Positions 13,358 through 18,750 of a stretch of DNA of 18,750 nt are shown piece after piece. Within the stretch, counting starts at the first letter, position 1; every line of letters begins with the position of its first letter. The notes beneath the pieces were generated by a model. The model saw only the letters and a program-made list of their open reading frames with translations. It had not been told where the DNA came from and did not search any database. Source of the DNA: Thermoleophilia bacterium (lineage in GTDB: Bacteria > Actinomycetota > Thermoleophilia > Gaiellales > Gaiellaceae); assembly GCA_025936595.1 (NCBI GenBank), contig JAICTB010000009.1:1-18750 (forward strand), read 5' to 3'. The position numbers were made by a program, and so were the translations under genes.

Positions 13358-14270
13358 AGCAGGCTACGAGCTCGACACCTTCCGCATCACAGGGTTCCCG
13401 CGGCGCCCGTCGATCGGGCTCGCGCGTTCGCTGCTCCTCGCCGGAGCGGCGCCGCGGGCCTGCCGCGCGATCCTGCGGCAGCGGCGGCCGGACGTCGTCC
13501 TCGGCGGCGGCGGCTTCGTCTCAGGACCGATGGTCTTCGCCGCGTCGACACTCGGCATACCGGCGGCGCTGACCGAGGCCGACGCACATCTCGGGCTCGC
13601 GAACCGTCTCGCCGCGCCCTTTGCGAAGCGCATCTTCCTCTCGTACCCGATCGTGACGCGGTACCGCGCAAAGGTGCGCGTGGTCGGTCGCCCGATCCCA
13701 CCCGGCGCACGCGCGATGCCGCAGGCCGACGCGCGGGAGATCTTCGAGCTGCCGGCGGCAGGACGGGTGCTCGGCGTGTTCGGAGCACTCGCCGGCGCGA
13801 GCGCGCTCAACGAGCTCGTGGTCGAAACGTGGGGGAGAAGCGGGCCGCCGATCATCCACCAGACCGGGCGGCGCGACTTCGACCACGTGCGGAGCCGCGT
13901 GCACCGCGACGACTACGTCGTGCTCGCGGAGACGGAGCGCTTCGGTGCGGCGATCTCCGCAGCCGATCTCGTGCTCGCGCGATCGGGCTCGACGATCTGG
14001 GAGATCGCCGCGGCCGGGAAGCCCGCCATCCTCGTGCCGTATCCGTTCGCAACCGGCGACCACCAGGCGATGAACGCGCAGCACTTCGTCCGGGCGGGCG
14101 GCGCAATCATGGTGCGCGAGCTCGATCTCGACGACGTGCCGGAGCTCGCGCGGTCGCTGCTCGACGACCCCGAGCGCCTGCGGCGAATGGGTGAGGCGAT
14201 GCTGCGGGCCGCTAAGCCGAATGCCGCGGCCGAGATCGCGGACGAGCTGCTCGCGCTGGCCGCACGATGA
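13200..14270 (+). CDS. murG: MurG, lipid II-forming UDP-GlcNAc transferase (divergent motifs)
   Basis: A 356-residue GT28 glycosyltransferase that adds GlcNAc to lipid I at the inner membrane face. The N-terminal domain begins LIAAGGTAGHVLPSLAVAEAL, with the glycine loop and His19. RPDVVLGGGGFVSGP (97-111) and the C-terminal donor site LARSGSTIWEIAAAGKPAIL with PYPFATGDHQAMNA follow. Two signatures differ from the norm. The acceptor-side block usually written EQN reads EAD (126-128) in LTEADAHLGLANR. The GGSxGA UDP loop reads GALAGA (185-190), with Leu187 where Ser is normal. HQTG (210-213) is kept. The start is GTG 13200 or GTG 13206, neither with a ribosome site. The gene begins inside the 3' end of ftsW and ends overlapping murC as ATGA. 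Identity as MurG is supported by its place between ftsW and murC. Confidence 0.93.
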   Translation: MAVQRQLRCLIAAGGTAGHVLPSLAVAEALTERGVHVTFAGSPDRVEARLVPEAGYELDTFRITGFPRRPSIGLARSLLLAGAAPRACRAILRQRRPDVVLGGGGFVSGPMVFAASTLGIPAALTEADAHLGLANRLAAPFAKRIFLSYPIVTRYRAKVRVVGRPIPPGARAMPQADAREIFELPAAGRVLGVFGALAGASALNELVVETWGRSGPPIIHQTGRRDFDHVRSRVHRDDYVVLAETERFGAAISAADLVLARSGSTIWEIAAAGKPAILVPYPFATGDHQAMNAQHFVRAGGAIMVRELDLDDVPELARSLLDDPERLRRMGEAMLRAAKPNAAAEIADELLALAAR

Positions 14271-15412
14271 ACGGCCGCCGCCTGTGGTTCGTCGGGATCG
14301 GCGGTGCCGGCCTCAGCGGGTACGCCCAACTGGCGCGCGCCTGGGGAGCCGAGGTCGGCGGCTGGGACCGGGTGTGGACGCCGTACCTCGAGCCGCTCGC
14401 CGGCGTGCAGATCGAGATCGCACCCGAGCCGGTCGTGCCGCACGGATGGGAGACGGTCGTCTCGTCCGCCTATCCGGACGTCCCGGGCCTGCGGCGCAAG
14501 GAGTTCCTGCGCGAGCTCGTGGCCGCTCGTGAGTCGGTCGTCGTCAGCGGGACGCACGGCAAGGGAACGACCGCCGCGATGATCGCGTTCGTGCTCCGCG
14601 AGACCGGCCGCGACCCGGCGTGGCTGATCGGCGCGCCGGTGCCGCAGCTCGGCTCGAACGCCGGCTTCGGCGCGGGCCTCCTCGTTGTCGAGGCGGACGA
14701 GTCGGATCGCACCGTGTTCGACCTTCCCGCGGCGATCGCAGTCGTCACGAACGTCGAGCTCGACCACCACACCGAGTACCGGTCGCTCTCGGAGCTCGAG
14801 CACGCATTCGCCGCATGGACGGCCACGGCGCGGCAGGTGGTGCGCGACGCCCCTCCCTACCGGGGCGAGCTCGCGGTGCCCGGGGAGTACAACCGGCTGA
14901 ACGCGGGCGCAGCACTCGCCGCGCTCGAGCTCGCCGGGGTCGCGCGCGCGGAGGCCGAGAGCGCTCTCGCGCGCTTCGCCGGAACCGGCCGGCGGTTCGA
15001 GGTGCACGAGGGAGACGTGACGATCGTCGACGACTACGCCCATCATCCGACCGAGGTCGCGGCCACGATCGCCGCCGCACGCGAGCGCTTCCCGGCTGCG
15101 ACGCTGCGCGTGCTCTTTCAGCCGCACCTGTACTCGCGCACGCGCCACCTTGCGCGGGAGCTCGCGGAGGCCCTCGCGGGCGCGGACGACGTCAGCGTCA
15201 CGGACGTCTATCCCGCGCGCGAGCAGGCGATCCCCGGCGTGAGCGGGAAGCTGATCGTCGACGCGCTCAGTGACGTCGGAGTGCTCGCCGCGTACACGCC
15301 CACGGTCGAGCAGGGCGCCGCGCGGCTGGCGCGCCGCGCGCGCAAGGGAGACGTGCTGCTTGTCGTCGGTGCCGGCGACGTCGACCGCGCCGTCGGGCTG
15401 GTGCGCAGCTGA
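14267..15412 (+). CDS. murC: UDP-MurNAc--L-alanine ligase MurC (compact, altered P-loop)
   Basis: A 381-residue ligase that adds the first amino acid, L-alanine, to UDP-MurNAc. It opens with the MurC Rossmann motif WFVGIGGAGLSGYAQLA (7-23). VEADESDRTVF, TNVELDHHTEYRSLSELEHAF, VDDYAHHPTEVAATIAAAR (254-272), FQPHLYSRTRHLARELAEAL and DVYPAREQAIPGVSG are all MurC-specific blocks. The ATP loop reads GTHGKGTT (95-102), where nearly all MurC proteins have GTHGKTTT. The Walker A hydroxyl residue after Lys99 is therefore Gly100. The DNA there (GGC AAG GGA ACG) is unambiguous in the window. It is about 110 residues shorter than E. coli MurC (491), with trimming in the N-terminal and central domains. 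The ATG overlaps the murG stop (ATGA), and its TGA shares one base with the murB ATG. Confidence 0.95.
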   Translation: MNGRRLWFVGIGGAGLSGYAQLARAWGAEVGGWDRVWTPYLEPLAGVQIEIAPEPVVPHGWETVVSSAYPDVPGLRRKEFLRELVAARESVVVSGTHGKGTTAAMIAFVLRETGRDPAWLIGAPVPQLGSNAGFGAGLLVVEADESDRTVFDLPAAIAVVTNVELDHHTEYRSLSELEHAFAAWTATARQVVRDAPPYRGELAVPGEYNRLNAGAALAALELAGVARAEAESALARFAGTGRRFEVHEGDVTIVDDYAHHPTEVAATIAAARERFPAATLRVLFQPHLYSRTRHLARELAEALAGADDVSVTDVYPAREQAIPGVSGKLIVDALSDVGVLAAYTPTVEQGAARLARRARKGDVLLVVGAGDVDRAVGLVRS

Positions 15413-16284
15413 TGGACGCGAACATCGGGCTCGCCCGCCATACGACGATCGGGACCGGCGGCCCGGCGCGCTGGTTCGCGCGGCCGGAGACGGTGGACGC
15501 GTTGCAGACGGACCTGCGCTGGGCGGCGGAGCGCGGCGTGACGGTCCACGTGATCGGGCTCGGCTCGAACGTCCTCGTGCACGACGAGGGCGTCGAGGCG
15601 CTCGTGCTCAAGCTCGCCGGCGAGCTCTCGGCGGCAGAGGTCGACGACGACGTTCTCGTCGCGGGCGGCGGCGCGGCGAACGCCGTCGCGCTCCACCGTG
15701 CACGCGCTGCGGGGCTCGGTGGGTTCGAGTTCGCTTCCGCGATTCCGGGAACGGCCGGTGGTGGCGTCCGCATGAACGCGGGCGCCTACGGCCGCGAGTG
15801 GCGCGACGTGCTGATCGACGCGGTCGTGGTCGATGCGGAGCGCGTGCGCACGCTCGACGCATCGGACCTCGAGCTGTCGTACCGCCACTCGGGGCTCGCA
15901 CCCGGCGAAGTCGTTGCGCAAGTGCGGTTCCGGCTCGAGGCGAGCTCTCCCGAGGCGGTCAAGGCGCGGACGGCCGAGTTGCTCGCGCAGCGCAAGGCGA
16001 CCCAGCCAACGAACAAGCGGACCTTCGGGAGCGTCTTCAAGAATCCGGGCGGCGACCCTGGCGCGGGCGCAATGATCGAGCAGTGCGGCCTGAAGGGCCA
16101 CCGGATCGGAGGCGCTCTCATCTCGCCCCGCCACGCGAACTTCATCGAGAACGCCGACAGCGCGACGAGTGCGGACTGCATCGGGCTCATGGTGGAGGCG
16201 CGGCGTCGTGTGCACGAGCGCTTCGGCGTGGTGCTCGAGCACGAGGTGCAGTTCCTCGGCCCGCTCGAGCTGCCGCCGGTGTAG
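15412..16284 (+). CDS. murB: UDP-N-acetylenolpyruvoylglucosamine reductase MurB
   Basis: A 290-residue FAD enzyme that reduces UDP-GlcNAc-enolpyruvate with NADPH to UDP-MurNAc. The FAD domain shows HTTIGTGGPARWF (10-22), VIGLGSNVLVHDEG (47-60) and the GGFEFASAIPGTAGGGVRMNAGAYG block (103-127). The substrate domain carries TFGSVFKNPGG with catalytic Ser207, AMIEQCGLKG and RIGGALISPRHANFIEN. This is the shorter Gram-positive (type II) form, about 50 residues shorter than E. coli MurB. The ATG at 15412 overlaps the murC stop as TGATG. murG-murC-murB-ftsQ is a common order in Gram-positive dcw clusters. The gene ends 22 nt before the ftsQ start. Confidence 0.97.
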   Translation: MDANIGLARHTTIGTGGPARWFARPETVDALQTDLRWAAERGVTVHVIGLGSNVLVHDEGVEALVLKLAGELSAAEVDDDVLVAGGGAANAVALHRARAAGLGGFEFASAIPGTAGGGVRMNAGAYGREWRDVLIDAVVVDAERVRTLDASDLELSYRHSGLAPGEVVAQVRFRLEASSPEAVKARTAELLAQRKATQPTNKRTFGSVFKNPGGDPGAGAMIEQCGLKGHRIGGALISPRHANFIENADSATSADCIGLMVEARRRVHERFGVVLEHEVQFLGPLELPPV

Positions 16285-16306
16285 GGGAAGGCGCGCGTGC
16301 GGCGAA

Positions 16307-17125
16307 GTGAGCCGCGTGGCCGCCCGTAGAAGGACGACCGCCCGGACGGCGGTGCTCCCAGCGCGCCGTAGTGGGCTCGAGCTCGGGCGGGTGGCGCCGT
16401 CCGGCCGCTCGCTTGCGATCGGAGTCGCGCTTGCCGTGCTCGCGGTTCTGACGTACGCCGGCGCGCGTGAGTCGTCGGTCTTCGCGGTCCGCACCCTCGA
16501 CGTCCGCGGTGGCACTCCGGTTCTGCGGGCACAGGTGCGCGCGGCGCTCGAGAGCATGGCCGGCCGGAGCCTCCTCAGGGTCGACGCGGACAGCGTGAGC
16601 CACGCCCTCGCGCCGGTCTCGGGCGTGCGTGGCTTTTCGTTCGACCGCGCGTTCCCGCACACGCTGCGTGTCGTCGTGCAGCCGGAGCACCCGGTGCTCG
16701 TCCTGCGCATCGTTCCCGGGAGCGGCGCCTTCCTCGTCTCTGCAACGGGTCGCGTGATCAGGCCACTCGCGCATGCGCACCGCTCGAGCCTGCCGCGGCT
16801 GTGGGTGAAGAAGGACGTCCACGTGACGGTCGGCGAGCGGCTCGGCGCGGTTCAGGCCGCCGCCGCAACGGCGCTCGCGGCCCTGCAGGGGTGGTCGTGG
16901 CCGGGGGGCATCCACGTCGTCCGCTCCTCCGCGACGGAGTTGACGCTCGTGCTCGGAAGCGGCTTCGAGCTCCGGCTCGGAGACGGCGGCGACCTGCGGC
17001 TCAAGTTTGCGATCGCGCGCCGGATCCTGCGGGCGACGGGCGCCGCCACCGCGCCGCGCGGCTACGTGGACGTGAGCGCCCCGGAGCGTCCGGTGCTCTT
17101 CTCCGACTCTCCAGTCGGAGGTTGA
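16307..17125 (+). CDS. ftsQ: FtsQ/DivIB-like division protein with POTRA domain
   Basis: A 272-residue bitopic membrane protein. It has a basic cytoplasmic tail (1-34), one transmembrane helix (about 35-52, SLAIGVALAVLAVLTY) and an extracytoplasmic POTRA domain (about 57-128: FAVRTLDVRGGTPVLRAQVR, GRSLLRVDADSVSHAL, FSFDRAFPHTLRVVVQPEHPV). The FtsQ beta domain follows (FLVSATGRVIRPLAH to about 265). FtsQ recruits FtsL and DivIC-type partners to the divisome. Identity rests on topology, the POTRA pattern and position before ftsZ, as primary sequence is poorly conserved. GTG 16307 is chosen, with GTG 16316 as alternative. GGGGAAGG at 16284-16291 is rather far upstream. The last codons form an 8-bp hairpin (17101-17120). 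Confidence 0.9.
   Translation: MSRVAARRRTTARTAVLPARRSGLELGRVAPSGRSLAIGVALAVLAVLTYAGARESSVFAVRTLDVRGGTPVLRAQVRAALESMAGRSLLRVDADSVSHALAPVSGVRGFSFDRAFPHTLRVVVQPEHPVLVLRIVPGSGAFLVSATGRVIRPLAHAHRSSLPRLWVKKDVHVTVGERLGAVQAAAATALAALQGWSWPGGIHVVRSSATELTLVLGSGFELRLGDGGDLRLKFAIARRILRATGAATAPRGYVDVSAPERPVLFSDSPVGG
17101..17120 (+). terminator. Hairpin at the ftsQ 3' end (possible attenuator)
   Basis: CTCCGACT, loop CTCC, AGTCGGAG is a perfect 8-bp stem with a 4-nt loop. It encodes ftsQ's SDSPVG codons and ends two bases before the TGA. No T-run follows (GTTGAGGTTGAGG), so it may be a weak terminator or an RNA-stability element that partly isolates ftsZ, which has its own promoter 45 nt downstream. Confidence 0.5.
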
Positions 17126-17164
17126 GGTTGAGGGTTAGGCGGGTCGAGCTTTCAGCTTTTCGCG

Positions 17165-17193
17165 TTGACAGGGCAGGAAACCCCCCATACTCT
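17165..17193 (+). promoter_or_regulatory. Strong sigma70-type promoter of ftsZ
   Basis: TTGACA (17165-17170), a 17-nt spacer, and TACTCT (17188-17193) match the vegetative consensus closely. The predicted start is near 17200, giving a leader of about 58 nt before the ftsZ ATG. The -35 box is a perfect consensus, and this is the strongest promoter seen in the window. Confidence 0.8.
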
Positions 17194-17257
17194 CCCGAAG
17201 GAAGGAGGCGCTCGGCAGCCCCACCCTGCACTCGAGCTTGAGGTCGAGCGACATCAG

Positions 17258-18319
17258 ATGAGAGAACGCTCCGGAAACTATCTGGCCGTGATCAAGGTCG
17301 TCGGCGTCGGCGGCGGCGGCACGAACGCCGTCAACCGGATGGTCGACGCGGGCCTGACCGGCGTCGAGTTCGTCGCCGTCAACACGGACGCGCAGGCGCT
17401 TCTGATGTGCGACGCGGACGTGAAGATCCACATCGGCGCGAAGGCGACGCGCGGGCTCGGCGCCGGCGCCGACCCGAACGTCGGCCGTGAGGCCGCAACC
17501 GAGTCGCGCGACGAGTTGAAGGAGGCGCTGAAGGGCGCCGACATGGTCTTCGTCACCGCAGGCGAGGGCGGCGGCACCGGAACCGGCGGCGCGCCGATCG
17601 TCGCGGAGATCGCGCGCGAGCTCGAGACCCTCACCGTGGGCGTCGTGACGCGGCCGTTCTCGTTCGAGGGGCGCCGCCGCGCACAGCAGTCCGAGCAGGG
17701 GATCGGCGAGCTCGCCGACAAGGTCGACACGCTGATCGTGATCGAGAACGACCGGCTGCTTCAGGTCGTCGAGAAGAAGACACCGCTCTCCGAGGCGTTC
17801 AAGATGGCCGATGACATCCTGCGGCAGGGCGTGCAGGGAATCACCGACCTGATCACGGTGCCGGGAATCGTCAATCTCGACTTCGCGGACGTCCGCACGA
17901 TCATGCGCGACGCGGGATCGGCGTTGATGGGCATCGGCTCGAGCCAGGGAGAGAACCGCGCCGGCGAGGCTGCGAGGCACGCCGTCAGCTCGCCGCTCCT
18001 CGAATCGTCGATCGAAGGCGCGACGGGGATCCTGCTCAACATCTCCGGCCCGCCCGACCTCGGCCTGTTCGAGGTGAACGAGGCGGCCGAGGTGGTCACC
18101 GGCGCCGCCGACCAGAACGCGAACGTGATCTTCGGTGCAGTGATCGACGACCAGTTGAAGGACGAGGTGCGGGTGACCGTGATCGCGACCGGGTTCGGCG
18201 TCCAGCGCCGCCGCCGCGCGCGGGGCGGCCCGGTGGAACCGGGGCCGATCGGCACCCGTGGGCCTGACTTCGACCCCGGCGACTCGCTCGACGTGCCGTC
18301 GTTCCTTCGAGACGAATGA
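17258..18319 (+). CDS. ftsZ: Cell division GTPase FtsZ
   Basis: A 353-residue tubulin homologue that forms the Z ring. The GTP-binding domain begins AVIKVVGVGGGGTNAVNRM. The tubulin signature is TAGEGGGTGTGGAP, which is the actinobacterial form (E. coli has TAGMGGGTGTGAAP). FVAVNTDAQAL, the VVTRPFSFEG strand, NDRLLQ and the T7 synergy loop NLDFADVRTIM are intact. The C-terminal domain ends GAVIDDQLKDEVRVTVIATGFG. The variable linker after it is short (about 30 residues, basic RRRRAR then proline/glycine) and leads to the conserved tail DVPSFLRDE, the docking peptide for partners such as SepF. I chose ATG 17258 because sequence before it is not FtsZ-like and contains the promoter. A frame open from 17165 starts at the promoter's -35 box and is rejected. 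No ftsA precedes it, as usual in actinobacteria. Confidence 0.98.
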   Translation: MRERSGNYLAVIKVVGVGGGGTNAVNRMVDAGLTGVEFVAVNTDAQALLMCDADVKIHIGAKATRGLGAGADPNVGREAATESRDELKEALKGADMVFVTAGEGGGTGTGGAPIVAEIARELETLTVGVVTRPFSFEGRRRAQQSEQGIGELADKVDTLIVIENDRLLQVVEKKTPLSEAFKMADDILRQGVQGITDLITVPGIVNLDFADVRTIMRDAGSALMGIGSSQGENRAGEAARHAVSSPLLESSIEGATGILLNISGPPDLGLFEVNEAAEVVTGAADQNANVIFGAVIDDQLKDEVRVTVIATGFGVQRRRRARGGPVEPGPIGTRGPDFDPGDSLDVPSFLRDE

Positions 18320-18338
18320 TGTCTGACGAATGATGTTT
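18311..18338 (+). repeat. 14-nt tandem duplication across the ftsZ stop codon
   Basis: GACGAATGATGTCT (18311-18324) is followed at once by GACGAATGATGTTT (18325-18338), 13/14 identical. The first unit holds the last two ftsZ codons and the TGA. The second repeats the same DE-stop in phase shifted by 14 nt. Confidence 0.8.
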
Positions 18339-18377
18339 AGGGACGCCGCGGTCCGGTAATCAGACGGCTGCCCTCTC

Positions 18378-18396
18378 GGGACTGGAGTGCAGTCCC
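18378..18396 (+). other. 7-bp hairpin downstream of ftsZ
   Basis: GGGACTG, loop GAGTG, CAGTCCC is a perfect inverted repeat. No T-run follows, so it is either part of a folded RNA or the first half of a double terminator. Confidence 0.6.
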
Positions 18397-18409
18397 ACAC
18401 GACCCGGTC

Positions 18410-18442
18410 AGAAGCCCTGTCAGTTTTGCTGGCGGGGCTTCT
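18410..18442 (+). terminator. Long hairpin, probable ftsZ transcript terminator
   Basis: A 14-bp stem (12 Watson-Crick and two G-U pairs) joins AGAAGCCCTGTCAG (18410-18423) to CTGGCGGGGCTTCT (18429-18442) around the loop TTTTG. It is followed by TGCCATTC, not a T-run, as is common for terminators in GC-rich actinobacteria. Its left arm contains the riboswitch-like box, so it could also be an expression platform. Confidence 0.6.
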
Positions 18443-18478
18443 TGCCATTCGGGGAGGCGTTTCGGCGAGGATTGGGCG

Positions 18479-18688
18479 GTGGAACGGACGTCGCCCGCCG
18501 GTGCGCGCCAACCCGGCGAGACGCCGGACGCTGCCGCGCGCCGAGAGCTGTGCGAGGTGACGGCGCTGGTGCTCCCGCTCCACGGGCCGGTCGACCATGT
18601 CACCGAGGACGTCGCCCTCTGTGTGGCCTCGGACGCCGAGGTGGAGGTCGATGCGGAGCACGAAGCTGAACCCGCGGGCGACGGTTAG
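18479..18688 (+). pseudogene. Decayed Nudix hydrolase remnant
   Basis: A 69-codon frame (GTG 18479 to TAG 18686-18688) contains a recognizable but damaged Nudix box, GARQPGETPDAAARRELCEVTAL. The consensus is Gx5Ex7REUxEExGU. Here the second Glu of the EE pair, a metal ligand, is Val, and the final Gly is Ala. Flanking pieces also look like ADP-ribose-pyrophosphatase-type Nudix proteins: EDWAVERTSPAG before the box (the frame is open upstream of the GTG) and VTEDVALCVASDAEVEVDAEHEAEP after it. About half of a normal 130-180-residue domain is missing at both ends. The codons keep the high GC3 of a former gene. A short functional protein is possible but unlikely. No Shine-Dalgarno site precedes the GTG. 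Confidence 0.55.
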
Positions 18689-18691
18689 CAT
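18686..18691 (+). promoter_or_regulatory. Candidate leaderless -10 box near the right edge
   Basis: TAGCAT ends 9 nt before ATG 18701. It is the third TAGnnT box placed just upstream of a plus-strand ATG in this window. No -35 box was recognised. Confidence 0.3.
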
Positions 18692-18700
18692 CGCCCCGGG

Positions 18701-18750
18701 ATGCAGACCCGTAGAGCTCCTTTCACAATGACCAGCCATCTCGCGTGGCC
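18701..18750 (+). CDS. Possible start of a further plus-strand gene (cut by window edge)
   Basis: ATG 18701 opens a frame MQTRRAPFTMTSHLAW that runs off the window, with an internal ATG at 18728. Too little is visible to assign a family. In many Gram-positive dcw regions the gene after ftsZ is pgeF/ylmD or a nucleotide-metabolism gene, but nothing here proves it. Confidence 0.25.
   Translation, partial: MQTRRAPFTMTSHLAW

Larger units (their letters stand above)
18339..18442 (+). ncRNA. Structured noncoding region after ftsZ (possible riboswitch-like RNA)
   Basis: This segment after ftsZ carries two clear hairpins (18378-18396 and 18410-18442) with little sequence between them. The piece GTCAGAAGCCCTGTC (18407-18421) matches 12 of 15 positions of the cobalamin-riboswitch 3' box, roughly GUCAGGAGACCUGCC. 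Upstream, AGTGCAGTCC and ACACGACCCG loosely resemble that riboswitch's central core. The usual variable arm seems missing, and the downstream gene is a decayed Nudix remnant or an unknown partial gene, so the identification is tentative. A simple 3'-UTR with terminator hairpins is the alternative. Confidence 0.3.

Noticed and set aside
17121..17138. GGTTGA-type short tandem repeat after ftsQ
   Set aside because: Only about two and a half imperfect units, with no further periodicity.
17165..17257. 31-residue N-terminal extension of FtsZ from 17165
   Set aside because: Its first codon is the TTG of the -35 box in an excellent promoter, and the added residues are not FtsZ-like.
18339..18442. 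tRNA or 5S rRNA after ftsZ
   Set aside because: No cloverleaf arms, no TTCRA loop, no CCA-type acceptor pairing, and no 5S-like stems. The hairpins do not form such a fold.
17135..18739. 534-codon minus-strand frame covering ftsZ and the downstream region
   Set aside because: It has no recognisable domain, and most of it is antisense to a clearly conserved ftsZ.
1..18750. CRISPR array, insertion sequence, phage or toxin-antitoxin system
   Set aside because: No regularly spaced repeats, transposase, integrase or paired small genes were seen on either strand.

Overview
The window is about 18.7 kb of very GC-rich bacterial DNA carrying a complete, tightly packed division and cell-wall (dcw) cluster, with a small accessory block on its left flank. 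Several things suggest an actinobacterium. FtsZ has the GTP-binding loop TAGEGGGTGTGGAP, as in mycobacterial FtsZ. There is no ftsA. MurE has the DNPR motif of meso-diaminopimelate-adding enzymes. Candidate -10 boxes follow TAnnnT, some placed right before ATG as in leaderless actinobacterial genes. The compact Mur ligases make a deep branch such as Thermoleophilia (Gaiellales/Solirubrobacterales) plausible, but that placement is inference.

Left flank (1-3744). A minus-strand operon runs sigma factor > ogt > NADH dehydrogenase type II (the last cut by the window edge). A PfkB-family kinase diverges from it. A minus-strand SAM methyltransferase follows, then a plus-strand MOSC protein. A 15-nt direct repeat (14/15 identical) flanks the methyltransferase. 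One copy is the end of the pfkB reading frame and the other lies just before the MOSC start, so the methyltransferase may have been inserted into an older pfkB-MOSC gene pair.

dcw cluster (3745-18319). The order is mraZ, rsmH, ftsL, ftsI, murE, murF, mraY, murD, ftsW, murG, murC, murB, ftsQ, ftsZ. Many junctions overlap by 1 or 4 nt, which suggests one translationally coupled transcript. It starts at a good sigma70-type promoter (TTTACA-N17-TACAGT) overlaid by four GTGGG boxes at an exact 10-bp period, a very clear MraZ operator array. A near-perfect 21-bp palindrome lies just upstream. ftsZ has its own consensus promoter (TTGACA-N17-TACTCT) behind a hairpin at the end of ftsQ, so its dosage can be set separately.

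The enzymes cover the whole route from UDP-MurNAc to lipid II except MurA and Ddl: MurB, MurC, MurD, MurE, MurF, MraY and MurG. The cluster also encodes the FtsW/FtsI polymerase pair and the FtsL/FtsQ scaffold. All four Mur ligases are shorter than usual. MurC, MurE and MurG carry substitutions in motifs that are normally near-invariant.

The cluster is interrupted at two places. The murD-ftsW junction holds a repeat-rich 199-nt gap with a perfect 12-bp inverted repeat and palindromic GGTCTGACC units. At the next junction, ftsW and murG overlap by 158 nt. After ftsZ come a 14-nt tandem duplication covering its stop codon, a structured noncoding region with two hairpins that partly resembles a cobalamin riboswitch 3' core, a decayed Nudix-hydrolase remnant, and possibly the start of another plus-strand gene at the right edge. 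I saw no CRISPR array, transposase, tRNA or rRNA. I found no wholly new multigene system. The best leads are the regulatory architecture at mraZ, the motif deviations in the Mur enzymes, the murD-ftsW repeat element, and the RNA-like region after ftsZ.
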